Notes: generated by a model not told the origin, from the sequence alone. A DNA stretch of 35,094 nucleotides from Nitrospirota bacterium (GCA_016190245.1 JACPQY010000085.1:1-35094), one strand, 5' to 3'; positions 17,382-25,225 are shown, numbered from the stretch's first letter. Translations and numbers: made by a program.

Positions 17382-18093
17382 GTCTCACCTCCCGAAATGC
17401 TCGCGCCGCCCCCACAAGCCCGTCGAAGAGGCGCTGGTGGACGGCCTCCTCGTGGGCCGTGATCTCGGGGTGCCACTGAACGCCCATGAGCCAGCGCTGG
17501 TCTGGTATCTCCACGCCCTCGATCGTACCATCCGACGCGCGCGCTACCACCTTCAGGCCCTCCCCCGGCTTCCGGATCGCCTGGTGGTGCCATGAGGACA
17601 CCTCGACCTGCGTATCACCCAAGACCGCCGCCAGCCGAGACCTCGGCTCGACCCGCACGGCGTGTCGAACGGGCTCCCGGGCTTCCGAGCGGTGCAGGAT
17701 GCGGGTCCCCACCTCGTCCGGGAGGTGCTCGATGAGTGTCCCTCCCAACGCCACGTTCAACACCTGGAGCCCCCGGCAGATGGCAAGCATGGGGATGCGT
17801 CCCATGACCGCAAGACGGGCCAACTCGAGCTCGCCGTGATCCCGCTCGGAATTCACGGCGTAGATCTTTTCATGAAGGGTTCCACCGTACCGGGCGGGTT
17901 CGATGTCGCCGCCGCCGGTCAGGATGAGGCCATCTATTCTCTCCAAGAGGCCTCGCCGATCCGTCTCCACCGGAGGAAGAAGGATCGGCGTACCGCTCGC
18001 CCTCACCACAGCCTCACAGTAGTCCGCCGTGAGATGGAACTCGTCTTCCGCGTTGCGCGGGTAGCTCGTCAGACCGATGAGTGGTGAATCCAT
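17371..18093 (-). CDS. puuD: Class I glutamine amidotransferase, PuuD-like
   Basis: A 240-residue peptidase C26/class I GATase protein resembling gamma-glutamyl-GABA hydrolase. LTGGGDIEPARYGG lies near residue 59, the nucleophile Cys in AICRGLQVLNVALGG near 109, and the His-Glu pair in GVQWHPE near 213. In the Puu pathway PuuD releases GABA from gamma-glutamyl-GABA. I start at ATG 18093 (MDSPLIGLTSYPR); the open frame further upstream reads only through a CCCCTTT array. That array ends 7 nt before this ATG, leaving a poor ribosome binding site, so the neighbouring cassette may affect its expression. The upstream glutamine-synthetase-like gene supports a polyamine role. Confidence 0.78.
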   Translation of the reverse strand: MDSPLIGLTSYPRNAEDEFHLTADYCEAVVRASGTPILLPPVETDRRGLLERIDGLILTGGGDIEPARYGGTLHEKIYAVNSERDHGELELARLAVMGRIPMLAICRGLQVLNVALGGTLIEHLPDEVGTRILHRSEAREPVRHAVRVEPRSRLAAVLGDTQVEVSSWHHQAIRKPGEGLKVVARASDGTIEGVEIPDQRWLMGVQWHPEITAHEEAVHQRLFDGLVGAARAFREVRHAA

Positions 18094-18100
18094 CGAGGAA

Positions 18101-18614
18101 AAAGGCGAAAGGGGAAAGGGGAAAGACACCCCTCCGCCCGTCGCGAGCCGGGCGCCCCACCCGCGATCGGAGTCATCGGCCCGTTGGCACCTGGCTGCGG
18201 ACAGCCCTTCGAAACCCCGACAAGATGCGGCTCACTTCTTCCGCAGATCGCACCAGGCCCTCGAAGGCCGCACCGTCAAGATAGCCTTGGTCCCTAGCCA
18301 CATAGAGTTGGGAGCGGATCTCCCCGCAAGACCCCTTCGCAACGGCAAGAAAGCGGCTCAACTCAGCCCTTGAAGTTCGTTCGTATCCTTCAGCGATGTT
18401 GGACATGACCGAAACCGACGCTCTCCTGATCTGATCCCGCAGAGCGAAATCACGCGAAAAGGGAGAAGACTTTGTCGCGGCGTAGACGTCGCGAGCCAAC
18501 TCCCTGGCCTTTTTCCAGACGATCAAGTCTTCGAACCGGTCTCCACCCATCTCCCACCTCCCTTCACACGCCCCATTCAGTCCGATCCTCTTTCACCTTT
18601 CCCCTTTAGCCTTT
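18101..18614. mobile_element. Four-helix-gene cassette A with inverted AAAGGGG arrays
   Basis: The 26 nt at 18101-18126 match the reverse complement of 18589-18614 at 24 of 26 positions. Each end is a run of heptads (AAAGGCG, AAAGGGG, AAAGGGG). Between them lies a single four-helix-bundle gene. The cassette fits exactly between two functionally linked genes, ending 7 nt before the puuD-like start and 13 nt after the synthetase stop. No transposase is encoded. Mobility is inferred from the layout, shared with two cassettes at 31.6-34.2 kb. Confidence 0.55.
18173..18550 (-). CDS. Four-helix-bundle protein (S23/IVS family), cassette A
   Basis: A 125-residue protein of the 23S-rRNA-intervening-sequence/four-helix-bundle family, related in fold to Avd, the reverse-transcriptase partner of diversity-generating retroelements. 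Family signatures are FEDLIVWKKARELARDVY near the N-terminus, RRASVSVMSNIAEGYER near residue 42, and SRFLAVAKGSCGEIRSQL. GGGAGG precedes ATG 18550. These proteins are small, basic and thought to oligomerise and bind nucleic acid. Its position between two polyamine genes does not suggest a metabolic role; it is better seen as cargo of the repeat-bounded cassette. It is clearly more divergent than the two copies in the conjugation operon. Confidence 0.85.
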   Translation of the reverse strand: MGGDRFEDLIVWKKARELARDVYAATKSSPFSRDFALRDQIRRASVSVMSNIAEGYERTSRAELSRFLAVAKGSCGEIRSQLYVARDQGYLDGAAFEGLVRSAEEVSRILSGFRRAVRSQVPTGR

Positions 18615-18627
18615 GACCTTCTTGCCG

Positions 18628-19980
18628 TCAAATCCGTTCAAAATACCTCCGCCGCTCCCAATCCGTCACCGCGCGGTGGAAAGCGGCCTGCTCGGTCCGG
18701 AAGAAATGTGCATAGTGCTCCACCGCATCTTCCCCAAAAGCCTCGCGGGCGAAGCGGCTCAAGGCGAAAATCTCCGTCGCCTCCGGCAGCGATCTCGGCA
18801 CGTGGGGAACATCCCGGGCCGTGTAGGCGTCACCTTCAAACATGGGCGGCGGTTCCGTCTTCCTCGCAATCCCGTCCAGCCCCGACGCAAGGGCGGCCGC
18901 GTACACCAGGTAGGGGTTGCAATCGGCGCCCGGGATTCGACACTCGATCCTGAGATCCTGGCTCGCGCGACCGACGACGCGGAACCCGGCCGTTCGGTTG
19001 TCGTAGCTCCAGGCCAGCCGCGTGGGCGCCCAGGAACCGGGCTTGTAGCGCTTGTAGGCGTTCACGGTGGAGGCGTAGAACACCATCATCTCCGGAACCC
19101 TTGCGATCCACCCGCCCAGAAACCATCGGAAGGCGTCGGACGTCTGCACCGGTCCCATCTTCCTCCGGCCTGGAAACGCGTTCCTGTCGCCTCTCCACAG
19201 ACTCAAGTGCACGTGGCAGCTCGACCCCGCCTGATCCTCGTGCGGCTTCGCCATGAATGTCACACTGATCCCCTGCGCCTCGGCGATCTCCTTCAGACAC
19301 TGCTTGAACACGACGTGCCGGTCGGCCATCTCGAGGACCTCCTCATACCGGATGTTCAGCTCGTGCTGCCCTTTGCCCCACTCGCCTTTGGAATTCTCGA
19401 CCGGAATCCCCGAGGCCTTCAGGTGACGTCGGGCCGCGCCGTTGAATGTCTCCTCCCTCGTGCCCTGAAGTGCATGGTAGTCCTCGATGTACCAACCGGC
19501 GGGCCGCAGACCTTGATACCCGCGCTCCGCCGCCTCCCGAAAGGAATCCCGGAAGATGTAGTACTCGAGCTCCGAAGCGGCCAGTGCGCGGTAACCCAGG
19601 CGCGCGGCGCGCTCGATCTGCCGGCGAAGAATCGTCCGCGGTGCGACAGCCACACGCTCGTGCGTGCGCGGGTCGAGGATGTCGCACACCACGAGCACGG
19701 TTCGGTCGAGCCAACTCGCCCTTCGGAGGGTGGAGAGGTCGGGTGCCATGTGGAAATCGCCGTAGCCCGTCTGCCAATTCGAGTAGCGATAGCCCTGGAC
19801 AGGCTCCATCTCCATGTCCACCGTGAGGAGGTAGTCGCACGCGTGCGTGCCTTCCCCTCCGCTCTCGAGGAAGAAATCCGCGTCGAGCCGCTTCCCCATC
19901 AGACGGCCGTAGAGATCGGGAAAGACAAGGAGGACGGTGTCCACTCGCCCGGCCCGAACCTCCCGGGCCAGCGCCCGCAT
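18628..19980 (-). CDS. Glutamine-synthetase-like gamma-glutamyl-polyamine ligase
   Basis: A 450-residue protein of the glutamine synthetase superfamily. Landmarks are LVFPDLYGRLMGKRLDADFF at the N-terminus, the catalytic ASELEYYIF, ENSKGEWGKGQHELN with metal-ligand Glu residues, FMAKPHEDQAGSSCHVHLSL, and YKPGSWAPTRLAWSYDNRTAGFRVV for ATP and substrate. The length and NRTAGFRVVG variant fit the PuuA/GlnT-like group, which ligates glutamate to putrescine or other amines, rather than classical GlnA. ATG 19980 gives the family N-terminus. With the PuuD-like gene downstream and agmatine-to-putrescine genes nearby, gamma-glutamylputrescine synthesis is a fair inference. Another amine substrate cannot be excluded. 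Confidence 0.8.
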   Translation of the reverse strand: MRALAREVRAGRVDTVLLVFPDLYGRLMGKRLDADFFLESGGEGTHACDYLLTVDMEMEPVQGYRYSNWQTGYGDFHMAPDLSTLRRASWLDRTVLVVCDILDPRTHERVAVAPRTILRRQIERAARLGYRALAASELEYYIFRDSFREAAERGYQGLRPAGWYIEDYHALQGTREETFNGAARRHLKASGIPVENSKGEWGKGQHELNIRYEEVLEMADRHVVFKQCLKEIAEAQGISVTFMAKPHEDQAGSSCHVHLSLWRGDRNAFPGRRKMGPVQTSDAFRWFLGGWIARVPEMMVFYASTVNAYKRYKPGSWAPTRLAWSYDNRTAGFRVVGRASQDLRIECRIPGADCNPYLVYAAALASGLDGIARKTEPPPMFEGDAYTARDVPHVPRSLPEATEIFALSRFAREAFGEDAVEHYAHFFRTEQAAFHRAVTDWERRRYFERI

Positions 19981-20014
19981 GTCCAGCCTGCCTGACGCCG
20001 AGCTGTCGCGTCGA

Positions 20015-20443
20015 TCAGAAGAATTCGTTCGGATCGTAGCGCTTGAACTCCGCGTAGTCTCGCAAGAGTTTCTGAAGGGCGCGCACCGCGCCCCCCACGA
20101 CGAGGGCATCATCCGTGAGCCCCACCACGAGAATGGCGTCCGGGATCAGATCGAAGGGGTTGAGAAAGTACAGGATGGCCGCCGCCGCGATGGCCAGACT
20201 GAGACCATCGAGCGTGCGATATGTCCCCTCCACCACGTCGCGGACGAGGCTGAAGAGAAGCCGTACCTGGCGCCCCATCTTGCGGAAACGGCTGGGCAGA
20301 TCGTTGAGGCGGGAGTCCAGCATCTCACCCTGCCCGAGAACCTCCGCCACCCGCTGCTCGGAGATCCGCTCCGATTGTCCCTCGACCGCGGTGACACGCG
20401 GATCGCCCTGGCCCTCGCTTCCGCCGGCGGCCGGTGCTTCCAT
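20015..20443 (-). CDS. DUF1232 (YkvA-like) membrane protein
   Basis: A 142-residue protein whose C-terminal half carries the DUF1232 signature: LAIAAAAILYFLNPFDLIPDAI followed by LTDDALVVGGAVRALQ. This small membrane-associated domain is widespread and of unknown function. The N-terminal half is a charged helical segment (ISEQRVAEVLGQGEMLDSRLNDLPSRF). ATG 20443 is preferred over the adjacent TTG. It is separated by 34 nt from the downstream glutamine-synthetase-like gene and could be co-transcribed, but no functional link is evident. Confidence 0.8.
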   Translation of the reverse strand: MEAPAAGGSEGQGDPRVTAVEGQSERISEQRVAEVLGQGEMLDSRLNDLPSRFRKMGRQVRLLFSLVRDVVEGTYRTLDGLSLAIAAAAILYFLNPFDLIPDAILVVGLTDDALVVGGAVRALQKLLRDYAEFKRYDPNEFF

Positions 20444-20529
20444 CAACCGGAATCATGATGCGTCCGGGCCCCGAACGCAAGCGGGGACAGCCAGCCTTGA
20501 TCCGTAGACAACACCGGATTCCCGAGCCA

Positions 20530-20650
20530 GGGGGGCCCACCCGATGGGTGTGCCTCCGTCGTAGGGACCGATTCTGATCGGTCCGTCTTTCCGGACGCAT
20601 CGGAATGCGTCCCTACGGGACACGGACGCCCAGCGACGGATTAAGGGCCA
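20530..20650 (+). repeat. Composite hairpin repeat R1
   Basis: Three palindromes in series: CCCACCCGATGGGTG, then GGACCGATTCTGATCGGTCC (20565-20584), then GGACGCATCGGAATGCGTCC (20592-20611). They are followed by a conserved tail to about 20650. An inverted and interrupted copy lies at 27425-27642. The element fills much of the 361-nt gap between the FapA and DUF1232 genes, where I see no gene. The paired hairpins resemble a REPIN. Confidence 0.75.
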
Positions 20651-20804
20651 GGTACCTCTCGACTTGAGATCGCCGCGCCCCTTTCCGCCTATCGCGGACT
20701 CGCGATGACAAGAAAACCGCGTCATTGCGATCCGCCGGCCGGCGGAAATACAATCTCAAGAAGCACCAGCCCCGGAAGCGCGGACTCCTTCCGCGTGCCG
20801 AACG

Positions 20805-22268
20805 CTACTTCTGAATCAGCCGCACTTCCTTCTTCGTCGCGTCCTCGACCAGGAAGACGTTGTGGTAGTCGCGGTCCGTATTTATCGTGGAGGTGGGAAA
20901 CCGAACGCGCACGCGGGCCGACAACTGGTCCAGAACCCGTACCACCGGGCGTGCCTCCCGGTCCCGCGATGCCCCGCCCACGGCGTTTTCCTTCCTCCAC
21001 GTGAGGTCCTTGCGCAACTCGCGAAGCTGGTACCATCTCGCCACCAGCGCCTGGGCCTGCCCCTTACGCTCCTCCGGGAGCGAACCGAAATTCGCCTGCT
21101 GAAGAATCTCGGGCGCCACGGCACGCTCGATCTTCGAGAGCATCGCGTCCACGTCCGCCAACTCCTCCGCGATCGCTTTCAGGTTGCGTTCCTGCCCGTA
21201 CTCGAACCCCACATCCACCGTCGTCATCCCGGCGACGTCGGACCCGAGCTGGCGCGCCTCCACGCCCCGTGAGGCCCTGATCTCGCCGCCGACGATCCGG
21301 CCTCGCCCGCGCAAGGCCCTGACCATACCGCCCGACGTCACACGGCAGTCCAGCAAAGCCCCATCCACTTCCACGTCTCCACCGGCCTCGATCGTCGCCC
21401 GCTCCACGTAGAGGGCGGAGAGGCAACCGCCGCACTTGATCTTCCCCTTGCCCTGGCCTTTCACTCCGCGGCGCAGGCGCACGTCCCCGCCGGCCACGAT
21501 CTCCGCCGCCTCGACGGCCTCGTGGATGTCGAGGTTGCCCTCCACTTCCACCTTGAACCCGGCAGCGACTCCCCCGCGGATCTCCAGACTGCCGTTGCAG
21601 CGGATGTTCCCGGTGGAGAAGTTCACGTCGCCCTCCACTACGGTGAGCTCACTGACCAGCACGTGGCGATCGTCCTGCCGGTATGCTCCGCTCGCGGCCG
21701 CGCGGAACGTCAGCGTCCCGTCCTGAGCCTTCTCCACCTCCACGTTTGAGCCGGCCACCGGAGCGATATCCCGCCCCGGCGCAGCAGGGAGCCACTTACC
21801 CGTGACGGTGAAGCCCGCCCTGCCCGGCTGAGGCGGTCGCCGCGAGCCGAGAACCTCGCCTTTCGTCACCGGCAGGATCGTCGGGTGTTCCTTGTAGTCA
21901 ATCGTGCCCTCCTCGGTGAGGAGAGGCCCCGAACGGACAAACTTCTCCACCGGCACGAACTCCGAGTCGCGCCCGTCTTCCGGCGATGCGCCACGCGCCA
22001 CGATCGCCCCCGCGAAACTCTCCATCCTGCGGATCTTCTCCACGCACTCCAGCGCGACTTGGGGCAGAACGCCCCGGCGTACGCCGTGGGCCACCAGGAA
22101 ATCACGCAGGTGGACCGCCTCAACCTTGGCCGCCAGGACGGGCGAGATCTCGGGTGAATTGAAATTGAGGTAAGCCTCCATCTCGCCCGCGGCCACGTCA
22201 AGCCGGAGCGGGAGGAGTATGGACCCCCTTGCCTCCTCGGCAGCCTTCCCCAACGTTGTCTGCCCCAT
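20805..22268 (-). CDS. FapA-family (DUF342) protein
   Basis: A 487-residue protein of the FapA/DUF342 family. The N-terminal part (VEAVHLRDFLVAHGV...GAIVARGASPEDGRD, then DYKEHPTILPVTKGEVL) is followed by a long right-handed beta-helix of repeats such as VVEGDVNFSTGNIRCNGSLEIRG, VEVEGNLDIHEAVEAAEIVAGGDV and ATIEAGGDVEVDGALL. A C-terminal coiled-coil segment (NLKAIAEELADVDAMLSKIERA) follows. FapA proteins have been linked to flagellar placement and to polymer-like scaffolds; no flagellar gene is seen here. The region about 380-450 is strongly charged and helical. The start at ATG 22268 has only a weak ribosome binding site, so it is tentative. Confidence 0.85.
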   Translation of the reverse strand: MGQTTLGKAAEEARGSILLPLRLDVAAGEMEAYLNFNSPEISPVLAAKVEAVHLRDFLVAHGVRRGVLPQVALECVEKIRRMESFAGAIVARGASPEDGRDSEFVPVEKFVRSGPLLTEEGTIDYKEHPTILPVTKGEVLGSRRPPQPGRAGFTVTGKWLPAAPGRDIAPVAGSNVEVEKAQDGTLTFRAAASGAYRQDDRHVLVSELTVVEGDVNFSTGNIRCNGSLEIRGGVAAGFKVEVEGNLDIHEAVEAAEIVAGGDVRLRRGVKGQGKGKIKCGGCLSALYVERATIEAGGDVEVDGALLDCRVTSGGMVRALRGRGRIVGGEIRASRGVEARQLGSDVAGMTTVDVGFEYGQERNLKAIAEELADVDAMLSKIERAVAPEILQQANFGSLPEERKGQAQALVARWYQLRELRKDLTWRKENAVGGASRDREARPVVRVLDQLSARVRVRFPTSTINTDRDYHNVFLVEDATKKEVRLIQK

Positions 22269-22427
22269 CTACGGGTGGCCTTACTACGCCGAGCGTAGGC
22301 AGTCAAGCGGGAACAGCGCGCAGGCTCAAAGCCCCTTGCCATGGAGGGCATGGGGCCATGCAAGGCCACGTTGATGGCAGCCCCTCTCCGCCGCGGCGGA
22401 CGGACTTCGGCGGGCAGGCAGCCCGCG

Positions 22428-23510
22428 TCACCGGTGGGAGACGCCGCCGTCTCCCACCGGCTCCTGCTGCGTCACGCAGTGACACGTCCCCAGTCCCCAC
22501 ACGAGATCCCGCGCCGGGATGCCGACCACCCGACGCCCGGGAAAAAACGACGCGAGCACCCGCGCCGCTTCGGCGTCCGCCGGATCGTCGAATACCGGAA
22601 GCAAGACCACCCGATTGCCGATATAGAAATTCGCGTAGCTCGCGGGAAGACGTCTGCCTTCATGCACCACCGGCCGCGGCATAGGCAACGCACACAGATC
22701 GAAGGGCCTACCCCGCGCATCGGTCATCCACTCAAGCCTGCAGCGGTTGTCCTCCAGGGCCCTGAAGTTCTCGTCCCGAGGATCGGCCTCCCGGCAGTAG
22801 ACGATCGTCCGCGGATCCACGAACCTCGCCAGATCGTCCACGTGCCCGTCCGTATCATCCCCGACGATTCCGTCGCCCAACCAGAGCACTTGGCGCGCGC
22901 CAAGATAGTCCATCAGCCGGCTCTCAATCTCCTCCCGCGAGAGTTGCGGATTCCTGTTCGGGTTGAGCAGACACTGCTCGGTCGTGAGAAGCGTGCCTTC
23001 GCCGTTGACGTCAATGGAGCCGCCCTCGAGAACCATCCCCGCCTGATACCTCGGCACGCCCAGCCACTCCGACACCCTCTCCGGTATCCGGTTGTCATTC
23101 TCGTAGGGCGGGTACTTTCCCCCCCAGGCGTTGTAGATCCAATCCGTGGCCGCAATCTCCCGCCTCGCGGCTCGCGGCTCGCCACTCATGACCTCCGACC
23201 TCTCCCGACTGCCGACTCCCGACTGCCGAACCACGAATATGGGTCCATGATCCCGCGCCCACGCGTCATCCGTCAGGGCCCGATAGAACTCCACCCGCGA
23301 CGTCAGCGCCCCAGCCGCCAACAACATCGAGCGCGCCTCCGCTTCCAGGCGCTCGTCTCGGGCGATGATCCGAACTTTCTCACTTTCCTGCAGCGCGGCC
23401 GTCATTTGCACCCACACCGCGGGAATACGCTCGATCATCCTCGGCCACGTCTCCGGGTTGTGCGGCCACGTCAGCCACGTGGCCTCATGCGGCTCCCATT
23501 CAGCGGGCAT
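22428..23510 (-). CDS. aguA: Agmatine deiminase
   Basis: A 360-residue agmatine deiminase of the guanidine-modifying superfamily, converting agmatine to N-carbamoylputrescine. Family motifs are MPAEWEPHEATWLTWPHNPETW, WARDHGPIFVV near residue 84, ATDWIYNAWGGKYPP near 121, LEGGSIDVNGEGT, GDDTDGHVDDLARF with catalytic His/Asp, and the nucleophile Cys in LGTCHCVTQQEP near the C-terminus. ATG 23510 gives the conserved start; upstream is an octanucleotide array. Residues about 95-119 are an insertion with no family counterpart, encoded by ten heptads at 23161-23230, yet frame and catalytic motifs are intact. It follows aguB in the same orientation. Confidence 0.92.
   Translation of the reverse strand: MPAEWEPHEATWLTWPHNPETWPRMIERIPAVWVQMTAALQESEKVRIIARDERLEAEARSMLLAAGALTSRVEFYRALTDDAWARDHGPIFVVRQSGVGSRERSEVMSGEPRAARREIAATDWIYNAWGGKYPPYENDNRIPERVSEWLGVPRYQAGMVLEGGSIDVNGEGTLLTTEQCLLNPNRNPQLSREEIESRLMDYLGARQVLWLGDGIVGDDTDGHVDDLARFVDPRTIVYCREADPRDENFRALEDNRCRLEWMTDARGRPFDLCALPMPRPVVHEGRRLPASYANFYIGNRVVLLPVFDDPADAEAARVLASFFPGRRVVGIPARDLVWGLGTCHCVTQQEPVGDGGVSHR
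22431..22460. terminator. Hairpin at the 3' end of aguA
   Basis: CCGGTGGGAGACG pairs with CGTCTCCCACCGG in a long GC-rich stem with a 4-nt loop, covering the last aguA codons. There is no U-tract, so it may be a 3' stabiliser, a repeat, or a weak terminator. The gap to the FapA gene (22269-22427) shows nothing further. Confidence 0.45.
23161..23230. repeat. Ten-unit heptad array inside aguA
   Basis: The 70 nt divide into ten consecutive heptads in strict phase: CGCCTCG, CGGCTCG twice, CCACTCA, TGACCTC, CGACCTC, TCCCGAC, TGCCGAC, TCCCGAC, TGCCGAA. They encode the residues of agmatine deiminase that have no family counterpart. The TGCCGAC/TCCCGAC class also appears inside the secretin gene near 33450-33492. 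Confidence 0.7.
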
Positions 23511-23530
23511 TCTGTAGCCGAGCTCGCGCG

Positions 23531-23641
23531 GCGCCGAGGCGCCGAGAGGTCGAGACGTCGAGGCGTCGGGAGGTCGAGTCACTGGCCGTCTGGCGCCCCG
23601 CTCCGCCTCGTCTTCCCGACCTCCCGACTTCACGACTTCAC
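23531..23641. repeat. Inverted octanucleotide arrays between aguA and aguB
   Basis: From about 23531 to 23580 units of 8 nt run in phase (GGCGCCGA, GAGGTCGA, GACGTCGA, GGCGTCGG, GAGGTCGA). From 23610 to 23641 the opposite strand shows related octads (CGTGAAGT, CGTGAAGT, CGGGAGGT). GTCGGGAGGTCG at 23564-23575 is the inverse of 23620-23631. The right array supplies the final aguB codons and its stop at 23630. Confidence 0.6.
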
Positions 23642-24532
23642 GGGCGGTTCGTCCATGAAGCGCCTCACAAGGCCCTCATACGCGTCGATCCGGCGGTCGC
23701 GAAGGAACGGCCAACCGCGGCGTGTGCGGTCAATTTCCCGCAAGTCACATTCCGCCACCAGCACCTCTTCTTGCTGCTCCGACGCCTGCGCAAGCACGCA
23801 TCCGAAGGGATCACACACGAAGGAAGATCCCCAGAACCTCAGCCGCCCCTCACGGCCCACACGGTTCACCGCTGCCACAAACACCCCGTTGGCCACCGCG
23901 TGCGCCCGCTGAGTGACCGTCCACGCCTCCCGCTGCCGCCGGTTCTCGGCCGCCTTCTCGCCCGACAGCCAGCCGATCGCCGTCGGGTAGAACAGTATCT
24001 GTGCGCCCTGGAGCGCAGCGAGCCGCGCCGCCTCGGGAAACCATTGGTCCCAGCAGATGAGGACCCCGATCTTGGCGTATCGCGTGCGAACCGCTTGAAA
24101 ACCCAGGTCGCCGGGCGCGAAGTAGAACTTCTCGTAGTACAGCGGATCGTCGGGGATGTGCATCTTCCGATAGTGCCCCGCCATCCGTCCATCGGCGTCC
24201 AGCACCACGGCGCTGTTGTGATACACACCGTCGGCCCTCTTCTCGAAAACGGGCACGACGAGGACGACCTCCAATTCCCCCGCGAGAACGGACATCGCCT
24301 CGGTGGTCGGGCCGGGGATTGCCTCGGCCAGGCCGAACAGCCGGGCATCCTCCTCCTGACAGAAGTAGCGCGATCGAAACAATTCCTGAAGGCACACGAT
24401 CCGCACGCCCCGCCGGGCAGCCTTGCGCACGCCTTCCTCGGCCCGCGCGAGATTTTGCTGCGGGTCACGGCCGCATGCCATCTGCACGAGCCCTACACGC
24501 ACACTGGGGCCGGCGCTTTTCGGACGAGTCAT
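23630..24532 (-). CDS. aguB: N-carbamoylputrescine amidase
   Basis: A 300-residue nitrilase-superfamily amidase. The catalytic triad is visible: Glu in VCLQELFRSRYFCQ near residue 50, Lys in YRKMHIPDDPLYYEKFYF near 142, and Cys in VLICWDQWFPEAARL near 179. These flanking sequences are diagnostic of N-carbamoylputrescine amidases, which give putrescine, CO2 and ammonia. With aguA downstream it completes the agmatine-to-putrescine pathway. The last codons (PPVKS and the TGA at 23630) fall within an octanucleotide array, so its natural end may have been replaced. ATG 24532 has GAGGAAG upstream at a rather long distance. Confidence 0.92.
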   Translation of the reverse strand: MTRPKSAGPSVRVGLVQMACGRDPQQNLARAEEGVRKAARRGVRIVCLQELFRSRYFCQEEDARLFGLAEAIPGPTTEAMSVLAGELEVVLVVPVFEKRADGVYHNSAVVLDADGRMAGHYRKMHIPDDPLYYEKFYFAPGDLGFQAVRTRYAKIGVLICWDQWFPEAARLAALQGAQILFYPTAIGWLSGEKAAENRRQREAWTVTQRAHAVANGVFVAAVNRVGREGRLRFWGSSFVCDPFGCVLAQASEQQEEVLVAECDLREIDRTRRGWPFLRDRRIDAYEGLVRRFMDEPPVKS

Positions 24533-24573
24533 GCGCAGAACTTACTTCCTCTGGCCGGCAACTTCAAACGAGC

Positions 24574-24588
24574 TACAATACAGCCGTG
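24574..24588 (+). promoter_or_regulatory. -10 element placing a start codon at the predicted transcript start
   Basis: TACAAT (24574-24579) is a near-consensus -10, with the GTG of the next gene beginning 7 nt after it. Transcription would be expected to begin at or next to that GTG, so the mRNA may be leaderless. No Shine-Dalgarno is visible, and the -35 region is poor. Confidence 0.4.
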
Positions 24589-24825
24589 CCTTCCGACGAT
24601 CCGGTCAGGGCTGAAACCCGAAACCTCCGCCGCGTCCAACTCCTGGTGGATACCGCCTGTGCCTACGCCGCCACAGGTGCCTTGAGCCCGGAACAGATCC
24701 CGCGATTTGTCGAGGACGTGAAAGCGGCCGTGTTGCGCGTCTTCCCGGACAAGGGAACCGTGTTCGAACTGCTGTATCGTCCGCGCCTCGAACGCGCCGC
24801 CAGCTACTGCCCGCTCCCTACGTAG
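24586..24825 (+). CDS. Small conserved-looking protein, unknown
   Basis: A 79-residue protein divergent from aguB. It reads RAETRNLRRVQLLVDTACAYA, then LSPEQIPRFVEDVKAAVLRVFPDK, then FELLYRPRLERA, a compact helical protein. I have an impression of similar short proteins in deltaproteobacteria but cannot name a family. The GTG start is chosen because it follows a TACAAT element and gives a balanced helical sequence; there is no ribosome binding site. It is the only plus-strand gene of this region and is followed by repeat-rich DNA. Confidence 0.5.
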   Translation: MPSDDPVRAETRNLRRVQLLVDTACAYAATGALSPEQIPRFVEDVKAAVLRVFPDKGTVFELLYRPRLERAASYCPLPT

Positions 24826-24884
24826 CCGGCCACACTCGGCCGTGATGAGTCATGTGTCCTCAGTGATGAGCCCTGCTTCCCTCA

Positions 24885-25008
24885 ATCCGCATTCCGAAAT
24901 CCGCAATTCAGAATCCGCATTCCTTCTTTCCCCTCCCGATTCCCGATTCACGAAGCCATCCCCTTTCCCTTCTTCCTCCCCCCTCACCCTTCGCTGTTCA
25001 CTCTTCAC
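24885..25008. repeat. Degenerate heptad tracts
   Basis: CAATCCG, CATTCCG, AAATCCG, CAATTCA, GAATCCG, CATTCCT run in 7-nt phase from 24885. CCGATTC heptads follow near 24938 and CCTTCGC, TGTTCAC, TCTTCAC near 24988-25008. Several consensus classes occur side by side. The rest of the 400-nt gap (24826-25225) holds the MITE-like element and no gene I can support. Confidence 0.6.
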
Positions 25009-25219
25009 AACTGGCATTTGGCACATTTGTTTGAGCGTAACACCTTGAAATCACACGGATCGTTCAATATCGCACCGATCCCATCCAGCAAAGGATCGAA
25101 ACGAAATTCAGGACGCGGGCATAAAGCCCGCGACTACCGCCTGTGTCCCAAGTTGTGTGGTAGCCGCACCCTTCACGGGTGCGTCTTCAAGTCCCACGAG
25201 AATGTGCCAAAGGCCAGTT
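25009..25219. mobile_element. MITE-like element with 19-bp terminal inverted repeats
   Basis: AACTGGCATTTGGCACATT at 25009-25027 is matched by the reverse complement of 25201-25219 at 18 of 19 positions. Inside are two REP-like hairpins of the window-wide families (CGCGGGC/GCCCGCG and CGCACCCT/AGGGTGCG types). There is no coding capacity. It lies between the 24885-25008 heptad tract and the small exported-protein gene. Confidence 0.5.
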
Positions 25220-25225
25220 CACAAC

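Noticed and set aside
18093-18129. Extended N-terminus for the PuuD-like protein (SFPFPLSPF)
   Set aside because: It is the translation of the CCCCTTT heptad array. The family N-terminus starts at ATG 18093.
25012-25034. Sigma-54 promoter at TGGCACATTTGTTTG
   Set aside because: The -12 element reads GTTTG rather than TTGC, and the sequence is part of the 19-bp inverted repeat.
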